64,000 nt of DNA from CBFGRV01 sp965651265 (GTDB lineage Bacteria > Bacteroidota > Rhodothermia > Rhodothermales > VXPQ01), in assembly GCA_965651265.1 (NCBI GenBank), contig CBFGRV010000015.1:1-64000 (forward strand). Reading direction: 5' to 3'. Each line of letters begins with the position of its first letter. The first letter of the stretch is position 1. A program made the position numbers and the translations under genes. The notes under the pieces are model-generated. The model worked only from the letters and a program-made list of their open reading frames with translations, was not told where the DNA came from and ran no database searches. Positions 35,828 to 46,400 of the stretch are shown piece by piece.

Positions 35828-36271
35828 ATGAAAGCGAACGAAATGCTCCGCACGCACCCGAACGGAGCGACCCATCTGGACTGGGCCGTCGTTGCGTCGA
35901 CCATCGAGGACGCGATGAGCTGTGCACAGACGTGCACCTCGTGTGCGGATGCGTGCCTGGCCGAGAAGATGGTGGCCGATCTGCGTCGATGCATCCGATT
36001 GAATCTCGATTGCGCCGACATTTGCCAGACGACGGCGCGCGTTCTGTCACGGCGCACGGAGCCGGTCTGGGACGTGTTGCGGGCTCAGGTCGGCTCGTGC
36101 TTTCGCGTTTGCGGAGAATGCGCCGATGAGTGCGCCGCGCACGCCGACATGCACGAGCATTGTCGGGTCTGCGCCGAGGAGTGCCGCCGCTGCGAGGAGG
36201 CCTGCAGCCGCCTCTTGAAGGCCCTGGAGGAAGCCGCCATTTCGGCGCGCGCGGCCGCGCCTTCCGCCTGA
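35828..36271 (+). CDS. Four-helix Cys-rich copper-storage-like protein (Csp/DUF326)
   Basis: 147 residues with 16 cysteines, mostly spaced C-x3-C or C-x2-C along helices (SCAQTCTSCADAC, RRCIRLNLDCADIC, CRVCAEECRRCEEAC). Copper storage proteins (Csp) have many Cys lining the core of a four-helix bundle that binds Cu(I) in large numbers. No signal peptide is seen, so a cytosolic Csp3-like form is likely. The ATG at 35828 follows GAGGAGGG by 5-6 bp; the in-frame start 15 bp upstream overlaps that site and was rejected. It is not obviously linked to the signalling operon. Confidence 0.82.
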   Translation: MKANEMLRTHPNGATHLDWAVVASTIEDAMSCAQTCTSCADACLAEKMVADLRRCIRLNLDCADICQTTARVLSRRTEPVWDVLRAQVGSCFRVCGECADECAAHADMHEHCRVCAEECRRCEEACSRLLKALEEAAISARAAAPSA

Positions 36272-36305
36272 CGGTTCGGCCCGTATCGGGACAGGAATTG
36301 GTCTG

Positions 36306-36356
36306 TTGACATGGTCGGCTGCGGTCGTACCTTGTACGATCATGGACAAGTTGTCC
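36306..36356 (+). promoter_or_regulatory. Promoter-like region with nested palindromes
   Basis: TTGACA at 36306-36311 is a perfect -35 element, with TACCTT 16 bp downstream at 36328-36333 as a poor -10. Two palindromes overlap or follow it: TCGTAC-CTT-GTACGA (36325-36339) and GGACAA-G-TTGTCC (36344-36356). They are 60-110 bp before the CRTAC1-like gene and right after the copper-storage gene. A regulator bound there would cover the start site. Confidence 0.4.
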
Positions 36357-36417
36357 CCGTTCGACGACCCCTTTCCCTTCGATCATCGACCCGCTGCGCA
36401 ACAGACGTATTCGCCGG

Positions 36418-39400
36418 GTGCTACCCCCACGGCAACGTGCTGCCGGTGGCTTGCCGGGAACCTGGCCGTTCCGATCCCGAGCCTCGATCGTCGCGCTCGC
36501 CGCATCCATCGGCCTGCTCTCGGCGTGCGGAAGGCACGAATCACGGCCGCTCTTCGAATCGGTCCCCGCTGCTGAGTCGGGGCTGACCTTTCGCAACGAC
36601 ATCCGAGACGGCGAAGGACTCAACGTCCTCGAGTATGAATACTTCTACAACGGCGGCGGCGTCGCAGCCGGCGACGTTAATGGCGACGGCCTGCCCGATC
36701 TTTACTTCACGGCGAACATTGGGCCCGATGCCCTCTACCTGAACCGGGGGGACTTCCATTTTGAGGACGTCACGGGAGAGGCCGGCATCGAGCATACTCC
36801 CGGCTGGACCACGGGCGTGACCATGGCCGACGTCAACGGCGACGGACATCTGGACATCTACATCTGCCGATCAGGGCGCGTGAGCGAGCCGCGGCGCCGG
36901 AATCTCCTCTACATCAATAACGGCTACGGCACGTTCACCGAGCAGGCCGCCAAATACGGGCTGGATGATCCCTCCTACTCCACCCACGCAACGTTTTTCG
37001 ACTACGACCGAGACGGCGACCTCGACATGTTCCTCGTCAACCACGCCGTCGAACGCTTCAGCCGATTCGATCCGGACCTCATCAAGGGCCTCCGTGATCC
37101 GCTCGCCGGTGACAAACTCTATCGCAACGATGGCGACCGCTTCGTCGACGTAACGGTAGAGGCCGGCATCTACGGCAACCCCATCGGGTTCGGATTGAGC
37201 GCCACGGCCGGCGATCTGAACAATGACGGCTGGCCCGACCTCTTCGTGGCCAATGATTACATCGAGGACGACTACCTCTACATCAACAATCGGGATGGGA
37301 CCTTCCGCGAGGAGATCCGAGGCCGTTTTGCGCTCACGTCGTATTCGTCGATGGGCGCCGACATTGCCGACATCAACAACGACGGCCACCTGGATCTATA
37401 CACGCTCGACATGATCCCGGAGGACCCGATCCGAAAACGGCTCCTCCAGGGCCCTAACGACTATGCCCGATTCGAGCAGATGCTCGCCGAAGGCTACTTC
37501 GTGCAGGTTCAGCGCAACATGCTCCAGCTCAACAACGGCGACGGCTCGTTCAGTGAGATCGGGCAGCTCGCCGGAGTGGCGGAGACGGACTGGAGCTGGG
37601 CGGCGCTCTTCGCGGATTTCGATCTTGACGGGCGCAAGGACCTGTTCGTCACGAACGGTTACCTGAGGGACTATACGGACCTCGACTTCCTGATGTCCGT
37701 GCTGCAGGATTCGATTCGCGTGGCGCGATCGCTCCGCCGGCCCATCGATGCGGATGCCATCGTTCAGCTGATGCCCCAAACGTCCATCCCCAACTACATC
37801 TTTCGGAACGCGAACGGCCTTCTGTTTGAACAGGCCGACTGGATTCTGCACGAGCCTTCGTTCTCGAACGGCGCCACGTATGCGGATCTCGATCTGGATG
37901 GAGATCTGGACCTGGTGGTCAATAACATCAATCGCGAACCTTTCCTCTATCGCAACACGGCGAGCGACGATTTGGAGAGGCGATACCTGCGGATTCGCCT
38001 GGAGGGGGACGAGCCAAACACGTTCGGGGTGGGCGCTCGTGTAGAGATTCGCGCTCTCGAGGACCGGTTCGTGCAGGAACTTCAGCCCAGCCGGGGCTAC
38101 CTCTCGTCCGTGGAGCCGGTCCTCAGCTTCGGGCTGGGCCCGCACGATTCGGCGGACGTACTGGTGACCTGGCCGGATGGCCGACGACAGGAGGTGCGAG
38201 GTGTCGCCACCAATCAAAGCCTTACGCTCCGTCAGTCAGATGCCGGAGCCTCGGGACGGTGGCAGGCTGCCGGTAATGGCCTCGGCAATACGCCCGATGC
38301 CGGTATGGCGAGCCCGCCGGACGAATCGACCATCGAGCCGTATTTCGTATTCGTGCCGGATCGGTTGGGCCTCGACTTCATCCACCAGGAGGACGATTTC
38401 GTGGACTTTCGCCGTGAGCCGTTGCTTCCGCACATGCATTCGCGCCTCGGTCCTCCGATCGCGTCGGCCGATGTGAACGGTGATCGCCTGGTGGACGTCT
38501 ACGTAGGCGGCGCGGCCGGGCAGGCGGGAGCCCTTTACCTTCAGCAGGCCGACGGCTCGTTTCGACAACTCGCGACGGAGGCCTTCGAGGCCGATGCGCC
38601 TTTCGAGGACGTAGACGCGATCTTTTTCGACGCCGATGGTGACGGTGACCCGGACCTTTACGTGGTGAGTGGAGGAAGCCACGCCCTCTCGGACGATGCG
38701 TACGTCGACCGGCTTTACTTCAACGAGGGATTCGGTCGATTCGTCTCTTCCGATCGACTTCCTCCGGTTGCGGCGAGCGGCGGCGCCGTCGCGGCGTACG
38801 ATTTCGATGGGGACGGCGACATCGACCTGTTCGTCGGGGGTCGCGTCACACCCGGCCGCTATCCGGAGGCTCCGCGCAGTTTTCTGCTCGAGAACAAGGG
38901 CGGCCGGTTCGTCGACGTCACGCCCGACGAGCTCAAGGCGCCCGGAATGGTTACCTCCGCCATCTGGGTAGACGTGCACCCGGGCTACGAGGGCAACGAG
39001 CTCGTGCTGGCCGGCGTTTGGATGCCGATCCGCATCTTCCATGTAGGATCGGATGCGGGGGATGGAGTCGCGGCCCGGGCCCTTGAACTGACCGAACGCA
39101 TGGGTCTTGAGCACACGGCCGGCTGGTGGAACATCGTCCGGGCTGCCGACCTCGACGGCGACGGCGACATCGACCTCGTCGCCGGGAATCGCGGGCTCAA
39201 CCATTCGCTGAAGGCCACACCGCAGGAGCCTGTGTCGCTCATCTATGGCGACTTCGGCCGCGACGGCACCATCGACCCGATTCTTACCTATTCATGGAAA
39301 GGTGAGAGATATCCCGATCTCTGGCGTGATGAGCTGCTCGATCAGATCCCGTCGCTGCGGCGACGATTTCCGGATTATCGATCGTATGCGGAGGCCACGC

Positions 39401-39888
39401 TGGAGGAGGTCCTGACACCGGATCAGCTGGGGGCGGCGGGTCGACTCGATGCCGAGGTTTTCGCCACGTCGATCTTCATGAACGACGGCGGCGGTCGCTT
39501 CGAGCGGATATCATTGCCGATCGAGGCGCAGTTCGCGCCGATCAACGCCATCGTGGTGCTCGACGTGAATCTCGACCAACGTCCCGATCTGATTCTGGCC
39601 GGCAACAACTTCGCGACGCGCGCGCAGTGGGGGCCGCAGTCGGCCGGTCACGGAACGCTGCTCATCAACCAGGGGAACGGATTCGCGTCGCTCTCGCCCA
39701 CCGAGAGCGGATTCTATGCCGGCGGAGACATCCGCGCGATGGCCGCCGTGAATACATCACTGGGCACCCTGCTCGTCCTCACACAGAACAATTCCGGGGT
39801 TCTCACCTACGGAGTAAATTATAGAGCCACCGATCCCGCGCTGGCCGCGGGTCGTGTCCCATCGCTGAATGGGGATCCCACCCCCTAA
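36418..39888 (+). CDS. CRTAC1/ASPIC-type FG-GAP lipoprotein
   Basis: 1156 residues starting with GTG at 36418. The hydrophobic stretch ends in a lipobox-like LLSAC (Cys37). Many FG-GAP/VCBS repeats with Ca-binding DxNxDGxxD loops (DVNGDGLPD, DYDRDGDLD, DLNNDGWPD, DLDLDGDLD) form two propeller-like halves. Between them (about residues 520-610) is an ASPIC/UnbV-type domain with LEGDEPNTFGVGARVEI and VTWPDGRRQEV. It is probably a surface-exposed Ca-stabilised protein. Members accompany SusC/SusD systems and sugar/organic-matter loci in this lineage. No catalytic residues are seen. It is followed 21 bp later by the GWxTD gene. Confidence 0.85.
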   Translation: MLPPRQRAAGGLPGTWPFRSRASIVALAASIGLLSACGRHESRPLFESVPAAESGLTFRNDIRDGEGLNVLEYEYFYNGGGVAAGDVNGDGLPDLYFTANIGPDALYLNRGDFHFEDVTGEAGIEHTPGWTTGVTMADVNGDGHLDIYICRSGRVSEPRRRNLLYINNGYGTFTEQAAKYGLDDPSYSTHATFFDYDRDGDLDMFLVNHAVERFSRFDPDLIKGLRDPLAGDKLYRNDGDRFVDVTVEAGIYGNPIGFGLSATAGDLNNDGWPDLFVANDYIEDDYLYINNRDGTFREEIRGRFALTSYSSMGADIADINNDGHLDLYTLDMIPEDPIRKRLLQGPNDYARFEQMLAEGYFVQVQRNMLQLNNGDGSFSEIGQLAGVAETDWSWAALFADFDLDGRKDLFVTNGYLRDYTDLDFLMSVLQDSIRVARSLRRPIDADAIVQLMPQTSIPNYIFRNANGLLFEQADWILHEPSFSNGATYADLDLDGDLDLVVNNINREPFLYRNTASDDLERRYLRIRLEGDEPNTFGVGARVEIRALEDRFVQELQPSRGYLSSVEPVLSFGLGPHDSADVLVTWPDGRRQEVRGVATNQSLTLRQSDAGASGRWQAAGNGLGNTPDAGMASPPDESTIEPYFVFVPDRLGLDFIHQEDDFVDFRREPLLPHMHSRLGPPIASADVNGDRLVDVYVGGAAGQAGALYLQQADGSFRQLATEAFEADAPFEDVDAIFFDADGDGDPDLYVVSGGSHALSDDAYVDRLYFNEGFGRFVSSDRLPPVAASGGAVAAYDFDGDGDIDLFVGGRVTPGRYPEAPRSFLLENKGGRFVDVTPDELKAPGMVTSAIWVDVHPGYEGNELVLAGVWMPIRIFHVGSDAGDGVAARALELTERMGLEHTAGWWNIVRAADLDGDGDIDLVAGNRGLNHSLKATPQEPVSLIYGDFGRDGTIDPILTYSWKGERYPDLWRDELLDQIPSLRRRFPDYRSYAEATLEEVLTPDQLGAAGRLDAEVFATSIFMNDGGGRFERISLPIEAQFAPINAIVVLDVNLDQRPDLILAGNNFATRAQWGPQSAGHGTLLINQGNGFASLSPTESGFYAGGDIRAMAAVNTSLGTLLVLTQNNSGVLTYGVNYRATDPALAAGRVPSLNGDPTP

Positions 39889-39909
39889 CTGAGCTCTGGA
39901 GGTGACGCC

Positions 39910-41832
39910 ATGCCGGTTGCACTCCGTCCGCCGCGCGCATCCGCGCGTCCATCATCGTCCCGAGCCCGGACGATACGAACGCTCGCAAAGGCACCCCTTG
40001 TCATTGTCGGACTGTTTCTCGTTCCGCAGTCCGCCGAGGTCCTTGCTTCGCACTCCTTTGCAGCCCAGGCGTCGCAAGCGTCGGCCGGCTCCGACGCGCA
40101 CTTGGAGACCTCCCATCCCTACCCCGTATCTCAAGACCCTGCGAGCGCGCTCGACGTGCTGGAAGCCGATCGTCTGATCCGCTCTATCTTCGCCTCGCAG
40201 GAAGAGAGTCGTTACGAGGAAGCCGTCCGTGCCTATGAAGATATCGTCCGTTCGCCTGGGGCAGGGCTAGATGAGGAGGTTGCTACGGTCCGTGGCCGAC
40301 ACTTCGGGGCCCTGATCACGGTTGCCACGGATGAAGCCGTTCGGGCGGCCGCCCGGCAGCTTCAGGCGGGGACAGGGGGCGCACCGTTGGCCGAGCAAAT
40401 TCTCGTCTGGTGGAGGCGACAGGATCCGCTCCCGGGCACTCAGCAAAACGAGCGACTGGAGGAGCATTTGGCCCGCTACGTGTACGCCGTCGAGATGTAT
40501 GGCGACGAAGGCGATCGGCGAGGATACGACGATCGCGGAGAGGTACTCATTCGACTTGGTCCGCCAGTCGAACGCTTTACACTCGAGATTCCGAGCATTT
40601 CACGAGCCTTCGACTTCCAGGATGTCGCATACGTACCGAAACTGCCCGACAATGAGGTCTGGTTGTATCCAAACGTGCATGACGAGGCCTACTACTTTTT
40701 CATGCGTTCCTCGCGCCGGGGTGGATACACCCTGAGCCTGCCTTCCGAGGTCTTCCCCCGTCGTATGCTGACGGGACACGATTCACGGAACCGGCGTGGG
40801 CGGGCGCAGGCCGAGGTTGCCCTGAGCGTGTTGGAAGGGACGTACGCGCAACTCGCGCTCGCTCATCCGTTCTTCGGCTCCATCTACGATCAGATCTCGA
40901 ACTATTTTGGGCGACCGCCCGGCGGCAGGGACGACACGGGTCGATTCATTCAGGATGCATTGGCCCATGCAAACGCCCTGGAGTCCGAATCGCAGGGTCG
41001 GCGGGATCGGCTTGTGCCGGTATCGGTGTCAAATACGCGTGGCATCACCGAGGATCTGCCCGTGGACGTACGGTGGGCCCGTTTTTTGGATGACGATGGG
41101 ACCACACGAACGGAGATCTTCTGGAGCCTGGACGGGCGGCGCCTCCCTCCATCCAACAGGCTTCGCCAGGCCCTCGAGAAAGATGGGTACACTCCCTCTA
41201 ACGCCTATCTAATCACATTCGCGGCCGCTCGGCAGACGCCCGACTATCAGACGCGCGATATCGAGATGCGACACTTTCGCATCCGCCCACCGGCTGATCG
41301 TCCGCTTGACACGCAATTGCTGGTGCTCACCGGAGACACGGGCCGATATCATGTCGGCCTGCAATGGAACGAGTACTGGACGACGGATTTCGGAGGCGAT
41401 TCCGTGGATGTCGGCGCGCTCCTGAAGATCGGAACCGTGCGTATCGATTCACTTGAGGCGCTGCACGGCGCTGGACGGCGACTTGAGGCGAGTGATCTGA
41501 AGCCCGTTTATCCCGGCAACGCGACGGCATACCCTCACGCGACTATCGATGTCGCCGCTCCTCCCGATCTCGTATTCGAGCTCTATAATCTACAGTACGG
41601 CCCCGACGATCAGACCCACTACTCCATCGAGTACATCGTGTCGAGGGCAGGGGATCGAGTGGCGACGCGCGTCGAATCCCAGCACAGTGGGGCCGAGCGA
41701 AGCACCAAAGAGCGAATTGCCATTGTACTCGGCGACGCTGAGGCGGGCGAGCAGATCCGCCTCAGCGTCCGAGCCACAGATGAGGTCACGGGAGAGGTCG
41801 TGGAGCGTACACTCCCCTTCCGGCTGCGATAG
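39910..41832 (+). CDS. GWxTD-domain secreted protein
   Basis: 640 residues. The ATG at 39910 follows a CTGGAGGTGACGCC ribosome site. An N-terminal hydrophobic segment (about 30-50) could be a signal peptide. A helical region follows to about residue 185, then the GWxTD domain signature DEGDRRGYDDRGEVLIRLGPP and NEVWLYPN near residues 197-260. The C-terminal ~350 residues are beta-rich, with AYPHATIDVAAPPDLVFELYNL near 535-560. GWxTD proteins are common in Rhodothermota and Gemmatimonadota; their role is not established. It lies 21 bp after the CRTAC1-like gene and converges with the susD-like gene across 5 bp. Confidence 0.82.
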   Translation: MPVALRPPRASARPSSSRARTIRTLAKAPLVIVGLFLVPQSAEVLASHSFAAQASQASAGSDAHLETSHPYPVSQDPASALDVLEADRLIRSIFASQEESRYEEAVRAYEDIVRSPGAGLDEEVATVRGRHFGALITVATDEAVRAAARQLQAGTGGAPLAEQILVWWRRQDPLPGTQQNERLEEHLARYVYAVEMYGDEGDRRGYDDRGEVLIRLGPPVERFTLEIPSISRAFDFQDVAYVPKLPDNEVWLYPNVHDEAYYFFMRSSRRGGYTLSLPSEVFPRRMLTGHDSRNRRGRAQAEVALSVLEGTYAQLALAHPFFGSIYDQISNYFGRPPGGRDDTGRFIQDALAHANALESESQGRRDRLVPVSVSNTRGITEDLPVDVRWARFLDDDGTTRTEIFWSLDGRRLPPSNRLRQALEKDGYTPSNAYLITFAAARQTPDYQTRDIEMRHFRIRPPADRPLDTQLLVLTGDTGRYHVGLQWNEYWTTDFGGDSVDVGALLKIGTVRIDSLEALHGAGRRLEASDLKPVYPGNATAYPHATIDVAAPPDLVFELYNLQYGPDDQTHYSIEYIVSRAGDRVATRVESQHSGAERSTKERIAIVLGDAEAGEQIRLSVRATDEVTGEVVERTLPFRLR

Positions 41833-41837
41833 AGCCG

Positions 41838-43409
41838 CTATTGATCCCACCAGACACGCGTCATCATCACGTCCGGTCCCTGACGTTGGATGGCCGCGTT
41901 GTAATTCTCAGGATTCAGGTTCGGCTCAGAGGACGGATACCGTAGGCGACGAGGAATCTGTCCACCGGTCGGATTTCCGGGGTAGTTCACGGGTGTGAGA
42001 TCGGGAAATCCTGTTCGGCGGTAGTTCGCCCATGCCTCGTAGCCGTTCAAGAAGGTTGCCACCCAGTACTGGGTGTTGACCTGCTCGAGGCCGTTCGCGG
42101 CATCGTAGGGATTCGCTGCAAGGTACGCATCGATGGCGGCCGGCGGGATGGTGGCGGCGCCGCCATCATCGTAGAAAGCGAGCTGTTGCATCGCTGCGCG
42201 CACGCCGTTCGCGTAATGCGTCGCCGGATCACCACCGTGCCATCCGCGAATCGCCGCCTCCGCGAGCATGAACTCCACCTCGGCGTACGTCTGGAAGAAT
42301 GTGGGATCATGGAGATCACGGATGATGCGGTGCGGTTGCGCGAAGCTCCCGTAGAAGCCAAGATCCGGGTCATACGCTGGATGGTCCTGAACCGTCGTCG
42401 CATCCGTTTCAGGCGGCCATCCGAATAGATCGTCGGGGTTCGTCGACACGATGGCAGCATCTGCGGAGTTGGCCGGGCCGTCATAGAGGGCGCCCAAAAT
42501 CGGAAGCCTCGGATCGTTCGTCTCCTTCAGGTAGTCGACGAAAGCCTCCAACAGCATAGGCTGATCGGTCGCGAAGACATCGGAGTTCCCGTTCGAGCTC
42601 AGCCCGTTCGGCCCGGTATCCGGGCCCTCGGCGTGCTCGATCATCGCGATGTCCTCGTTGCTCTGCATCACGCCGCCCGCGATGGCCGTCTGCACCCAGT
42701 TTTGCGCTGCCCCTGCATCGACCTTCACGAGTCGAAGCCCCAGCCGCAGCATGAGTGAGTAGCTGAATCGACGCCATCGTTCTACGTCGCCATCGTAGAG
42801 CAGATCACCCTGGAACGGAAGGGATGGATCAAACTGTGCGGCGGCTTCTTGCAGTTCGTTGAGCATGTCGGGATAGATCTCCGACTGCGGATCGTAGGCC
42901 GGCGTGATGTCATCGTTAATGAAGCCAAGGCCGGCCTCGCTGTACGGAATGTCTCCGTAGACATCTGTAAGCCGATGGAAGGCGAAAACGCGCAGCACGC
43001 GCCCGGCCGCCACGTAGTTGGCTGCATTCGGATCATCCTGATTGTTTTCGATCAGATCCTGCAGCGTCTTGATGTACGCGCGGCGGCTGTCGCCTGCGCC
43101 GTTGTACGCTACACGCCAGAGGGCGCCCCACCAGTCGTCACTTCCTTCGGCGTATTGCGCACCAGCCCACCACGTATTGGCAAGGTGCTGCACGAAGGCA
43201 GATGAGTAGATCATGTTGCCGCGCCACATCTCATACCTGGTTCCAGCAATAGCGAGCTGGGCGGTGGGCAATAGGAACTGTGGTTGGATTTGGGTGGCTT
43301 GTGTCGGATTCACATTCAGCTCTTCAAATCCGGAATCGCAGGCCGGCAGGAAGAGCACGACAATTAGAACGGCCGCTAAGGTGCTAAGGGACTTATTGAA
43401 ATGAGTCAT
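41838..43409 (-). CDS. susD: SusD/RagB-family outer-membrane nutrient-binding lipoprotein
   Basis: 523 residues. A hydrophobic signal ends in the lipobox FLPAC (Cys24), followed by a DSGFEELNVNPTQATQIQPQ segment typical of the SusD-like_2 branch. The body is alpha-helical with TPR-like repeats (ALWRVAYNGAGDSRRAYIKT, RVLRVFAFHRLTDVYGDIPY) as in SusD-family proteins, and ends with ARNPENYNAAIQRQ-type and MMTRVWWDQ segments. It caps the SusC channel and binds the ligand at the cell surface. It follows the susC-like gene with a 62-bp gap. Which oligosaccharide or other polymer fragment it binds is not evident. Confidence 0.9.
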   Translation of the reverse strand: MTHFNKSLSTLAAVLIVVLFLPACDSGFEELNVNPTQATQIQPQFLLPTAQLAIAGTRYEMWRGNMIYSSAFVQHLANTWWAGAQYAEGSDDWWGALWRVAYNGAGDSRRAYIKTLQDLIENNQDDPNAANYVAAGRVLRVFAFHRLTDVYGDIPYSEAGLGFINDDITPAYDPQSEIYPDMLNELQEAAAQFDPSLPFQGDLLYDGDVERWRRFSYSLMLRLGLRLVKVDAGAAQNWVQTAIAGGVMQSNEDIAMIEHAEGPDTGPNGLSSNGNSDVFATDQPMLLEAFVDYLKETNDPRLPILGALYDGPANSADAAIVSTNPDDLFGWPPETDATTVQDHPAYDPDLGFYGSFAQPHRIIRDLHDPTFFQTYAEVEFMLAEAAIRGWHGGDPATHYANGVRAAMQQLAFYDDGGAATIPPAAIDAYLAANPYDAANGLEQVNTQYWVATFLNGYEAWANYRRTGFPDLTPVNYPGNPTGGQIPRRLRYPSSEPNLNPENYNAAIQRQGPDVMMTRVWWDQ

Positions 43410-43471
43410 GGCCTTGGGCTCTCGATTTCTTCAGAAGGAAGCTGTGGGCGTGCTCAAAGCACTCGGCTCCG

Positions 43472-46400
43472 TCAGAGCCTGAAGTTCAAGTTGAAACCAA
43501 TGCTCCTCGTCTGAGGAACACCGGCCCACTCGAGGCCCTGGGCGTTCGTGTTGTTGTAGGTCGACTCGGGATCTACGTTCGGGACCTTGCTGTGGATGAG
43601 CCACAAGTTCCGCCCAACGAGCGAGACCTGCGCCAGCTGAATCGGAGAGCGTCCCAGCCATGAGTTGGGCACGCGGAAGCGCAGCTGCAACTCGCGCAGC
43701 TTGATGTAGCTGGCATCGTACACAAATTCCTCTGCGATGCGACTGGCGACCGCACCCCAGTAGGATTGTGGGTAGACCGCCGTGGTATTCGGCGTTCCCG
43801 GGCCGACAATCTCACCGGCTTCATTGGTAGGCGGATTCACGACACCGGGCGGCACCCAGCAGGGATTCTCCCAACCCACTTCCTCACACACATCACGTCC
43901 GGCGAGCGTGTTCTTGTGCAGACCCGCACCGTACGCGATCTGGTTGGTGCCGGCATAGATTTCTCCACCCCAGCTAATGTCGATCAGAGCACTGAGCGTC
44001 ACGTTCTTATAGCGGAACGTGTTCATGATGCCACCCGTCCAGTCGGGCGTACCCACTCCGAGAACCTCGCGCGGCCCCTGCACGGGCAGGCCGGCCGCAT
44101 CGAGCACGATGTTGCCTTCCGAGTCGCGCACGTACGTCGTGCCCTTGATGGTGCTGTAAGGCTCACCGACCTCGGCAACGATCGACACCGTTTGACTCCG
44201 CGCTTGGTCGAGGCCCAGCTGGTCCAGGCCCTCGGTCAGCTCGACGACCTCATTCCGGTTCAGGCCGAGGTTGAAGTCCAGATCCCACCGAATGTCGCCG
44301 GTCAGGACGGGCGTCAGATTCAACAACGCCTCGACGCCTGTATTACGCATTTCACCGGCGTTGATGACCTTGGCACCGAAACCGGACGATTCCACGACGG
44401 TCGTGCTCAAGATCTGGTTCGTGCTGCTCTCGTCATACCAGGTGAAATCGAGGCCCACGCGATTGTTGAGGAATCGTACTTCGAAACCGGCCTCGACGCC
44501 GACACTCGACGACGGCTTGAGGGACGCCAGCGGAATCGAGTTCTGCCCCACATAGCCCAGCGGCCGCCCGTTGTGGGTGAAGGGCATCATGGCGTACGTC
44601 AGGCTCAGCTGGTAGGGCTCGGTGTCGCCACCGACCTCGGCCCATGAAGCGCGCAGCTTTCCAAATGTCATCCACGACGGCATCGTAAAGGCATCGGAGA
44701 AGACGAAACTGCCGCTCACGGATGGGTAGAAGTACGAATTATTGTCACTCGGCAGTGTAGACGACCAGTCGTTTCGTGCCGTGACCGTGAGGAAGGCGTA
44801 GTCGCGGAAGGAGAACTCGGCCGAACCGTACAGCGAGTTGATCCGCTTCGCCGAGTAACCGTAGTTCCCCGACGAGTTCGCGAGGTTCGTTATGGTATAC
44901 AGCGTCGGGATGTTGAACGTATTGCCCGAAACCTGTAGTAGCTCAAACGTGCGATCCATCCTGTTTCCGCCGACGGTCGCGGAGAGACCGATATCGCTGC
45001 TGAGCGGTCGATTCGCGGCGAACAGGAAGTCCCAGTTCCGCTCCATCACAGTAACATCGCGTTCATTCATACTTCCCGCAGGCTCGAACGCCGTGCCATA
45101 GGGGACTATGTTGGTCAGGCGCGTATTGTACCAGTCCTGACCCACGCGACCCTGCAGCGAAAGCCACGGCAGGAATTCGTACCTCAGAAGGCCGAATCCC
45201 ATGAATCGGTGTTCTTTGTCCGTGGCGATGAAACGCCTTGCCGCCCAGTACGGGTTCGTGGCGAACACATTGGTGCTGAACTGCAGCTCAGCCAACTCAT
45301 TGTTGGGCCGATTCCCCGGCGCGAGGACCTGCGGATCCACGTTCGTGGGGAGCACGGCGATCGTGTAGTTCGGGTTGCCCGGTGAGTCCGATAGCCGCGT
45401 GCGATTGTCCACATCCTCGTGGACGTAACTGATCCGCACGTCCGAGCTCAGCTTCTCGCCGAACTGAGAGGTGCCGCGGAGAGATACGTTGTATCGCTCC
45501 ATTCCAGCACTTTCGACAATGCCTTTTGCGTCCAGATAGGATGCAGAAGCACGGAACGTCGTCCCGCCGATGCCACCCGTCAACGCAATGGAATTCGTTG
45601 CCTGAAGGCCGGTCTCATAGAACCGGTCGAGTTTGTTGTCGACGAGGGAGTACGGCCTCATTTCGCCATCGAACTGGATGACGGGCTCGCCGTCGAGTCT
45701 CGCGCCCCAGCTCTGGGCACCGGTCGCGAGCGCCTCGTCGAGGGTCGTCGGCTTGCGCCCCTGCGTTCCCTGACCGTACTCCGTCTGGTAGTCGTGATAG
45801 CCTACGAGCGCATCCTCGAAGGTCAGGTTGCTGTTGTACTCGATGCCGAGCGTGTTGCTGTAGCCACGCCCCGTCTTCGTCGTGATGAGAATGACACCGT
45901 TCTGCGCGCGCGTGCCGTAAAGCGCCGCCGCGGCAGGGCCCTTCAACACGGAAATGTTTTCGATGTCATCGGGATTGATTCCGGAGATTCCATCTCCTTC
46001 ATCGACGCCGCCCCACATACCCGCCTGGCCCGTGGTCGAATTGTCGATGGGGATTCCATCCACCACATAGAGCGGCTGGTTGCTCCCCTGCAGCGAGTTG
46101 TTGCCGCGGATCACCACGCGGCTCGATCCGGACGGACCCGTCGCCGGCTTGCTGACTACGACGCCCGCGATCTTTCCGGCCAGCGCATTCGCAATGTTCG
46201 GCTCTCGTGCCTCTCGCAGCGATTCACCGCTCACCTTCGAAACCGAATATCCGAGCGCTCGCTGCTGTCTTTCGATGCCGAATGCCGTGACAACTACCTC
46301 CTCGAGTTGCCCGACATCTTCCTCGAGAACGACGTCGATGACCTCACGGCCGTTGACGTCGATGGTCTGCGACAAAAAACCGATGAAGGATACGACGATC

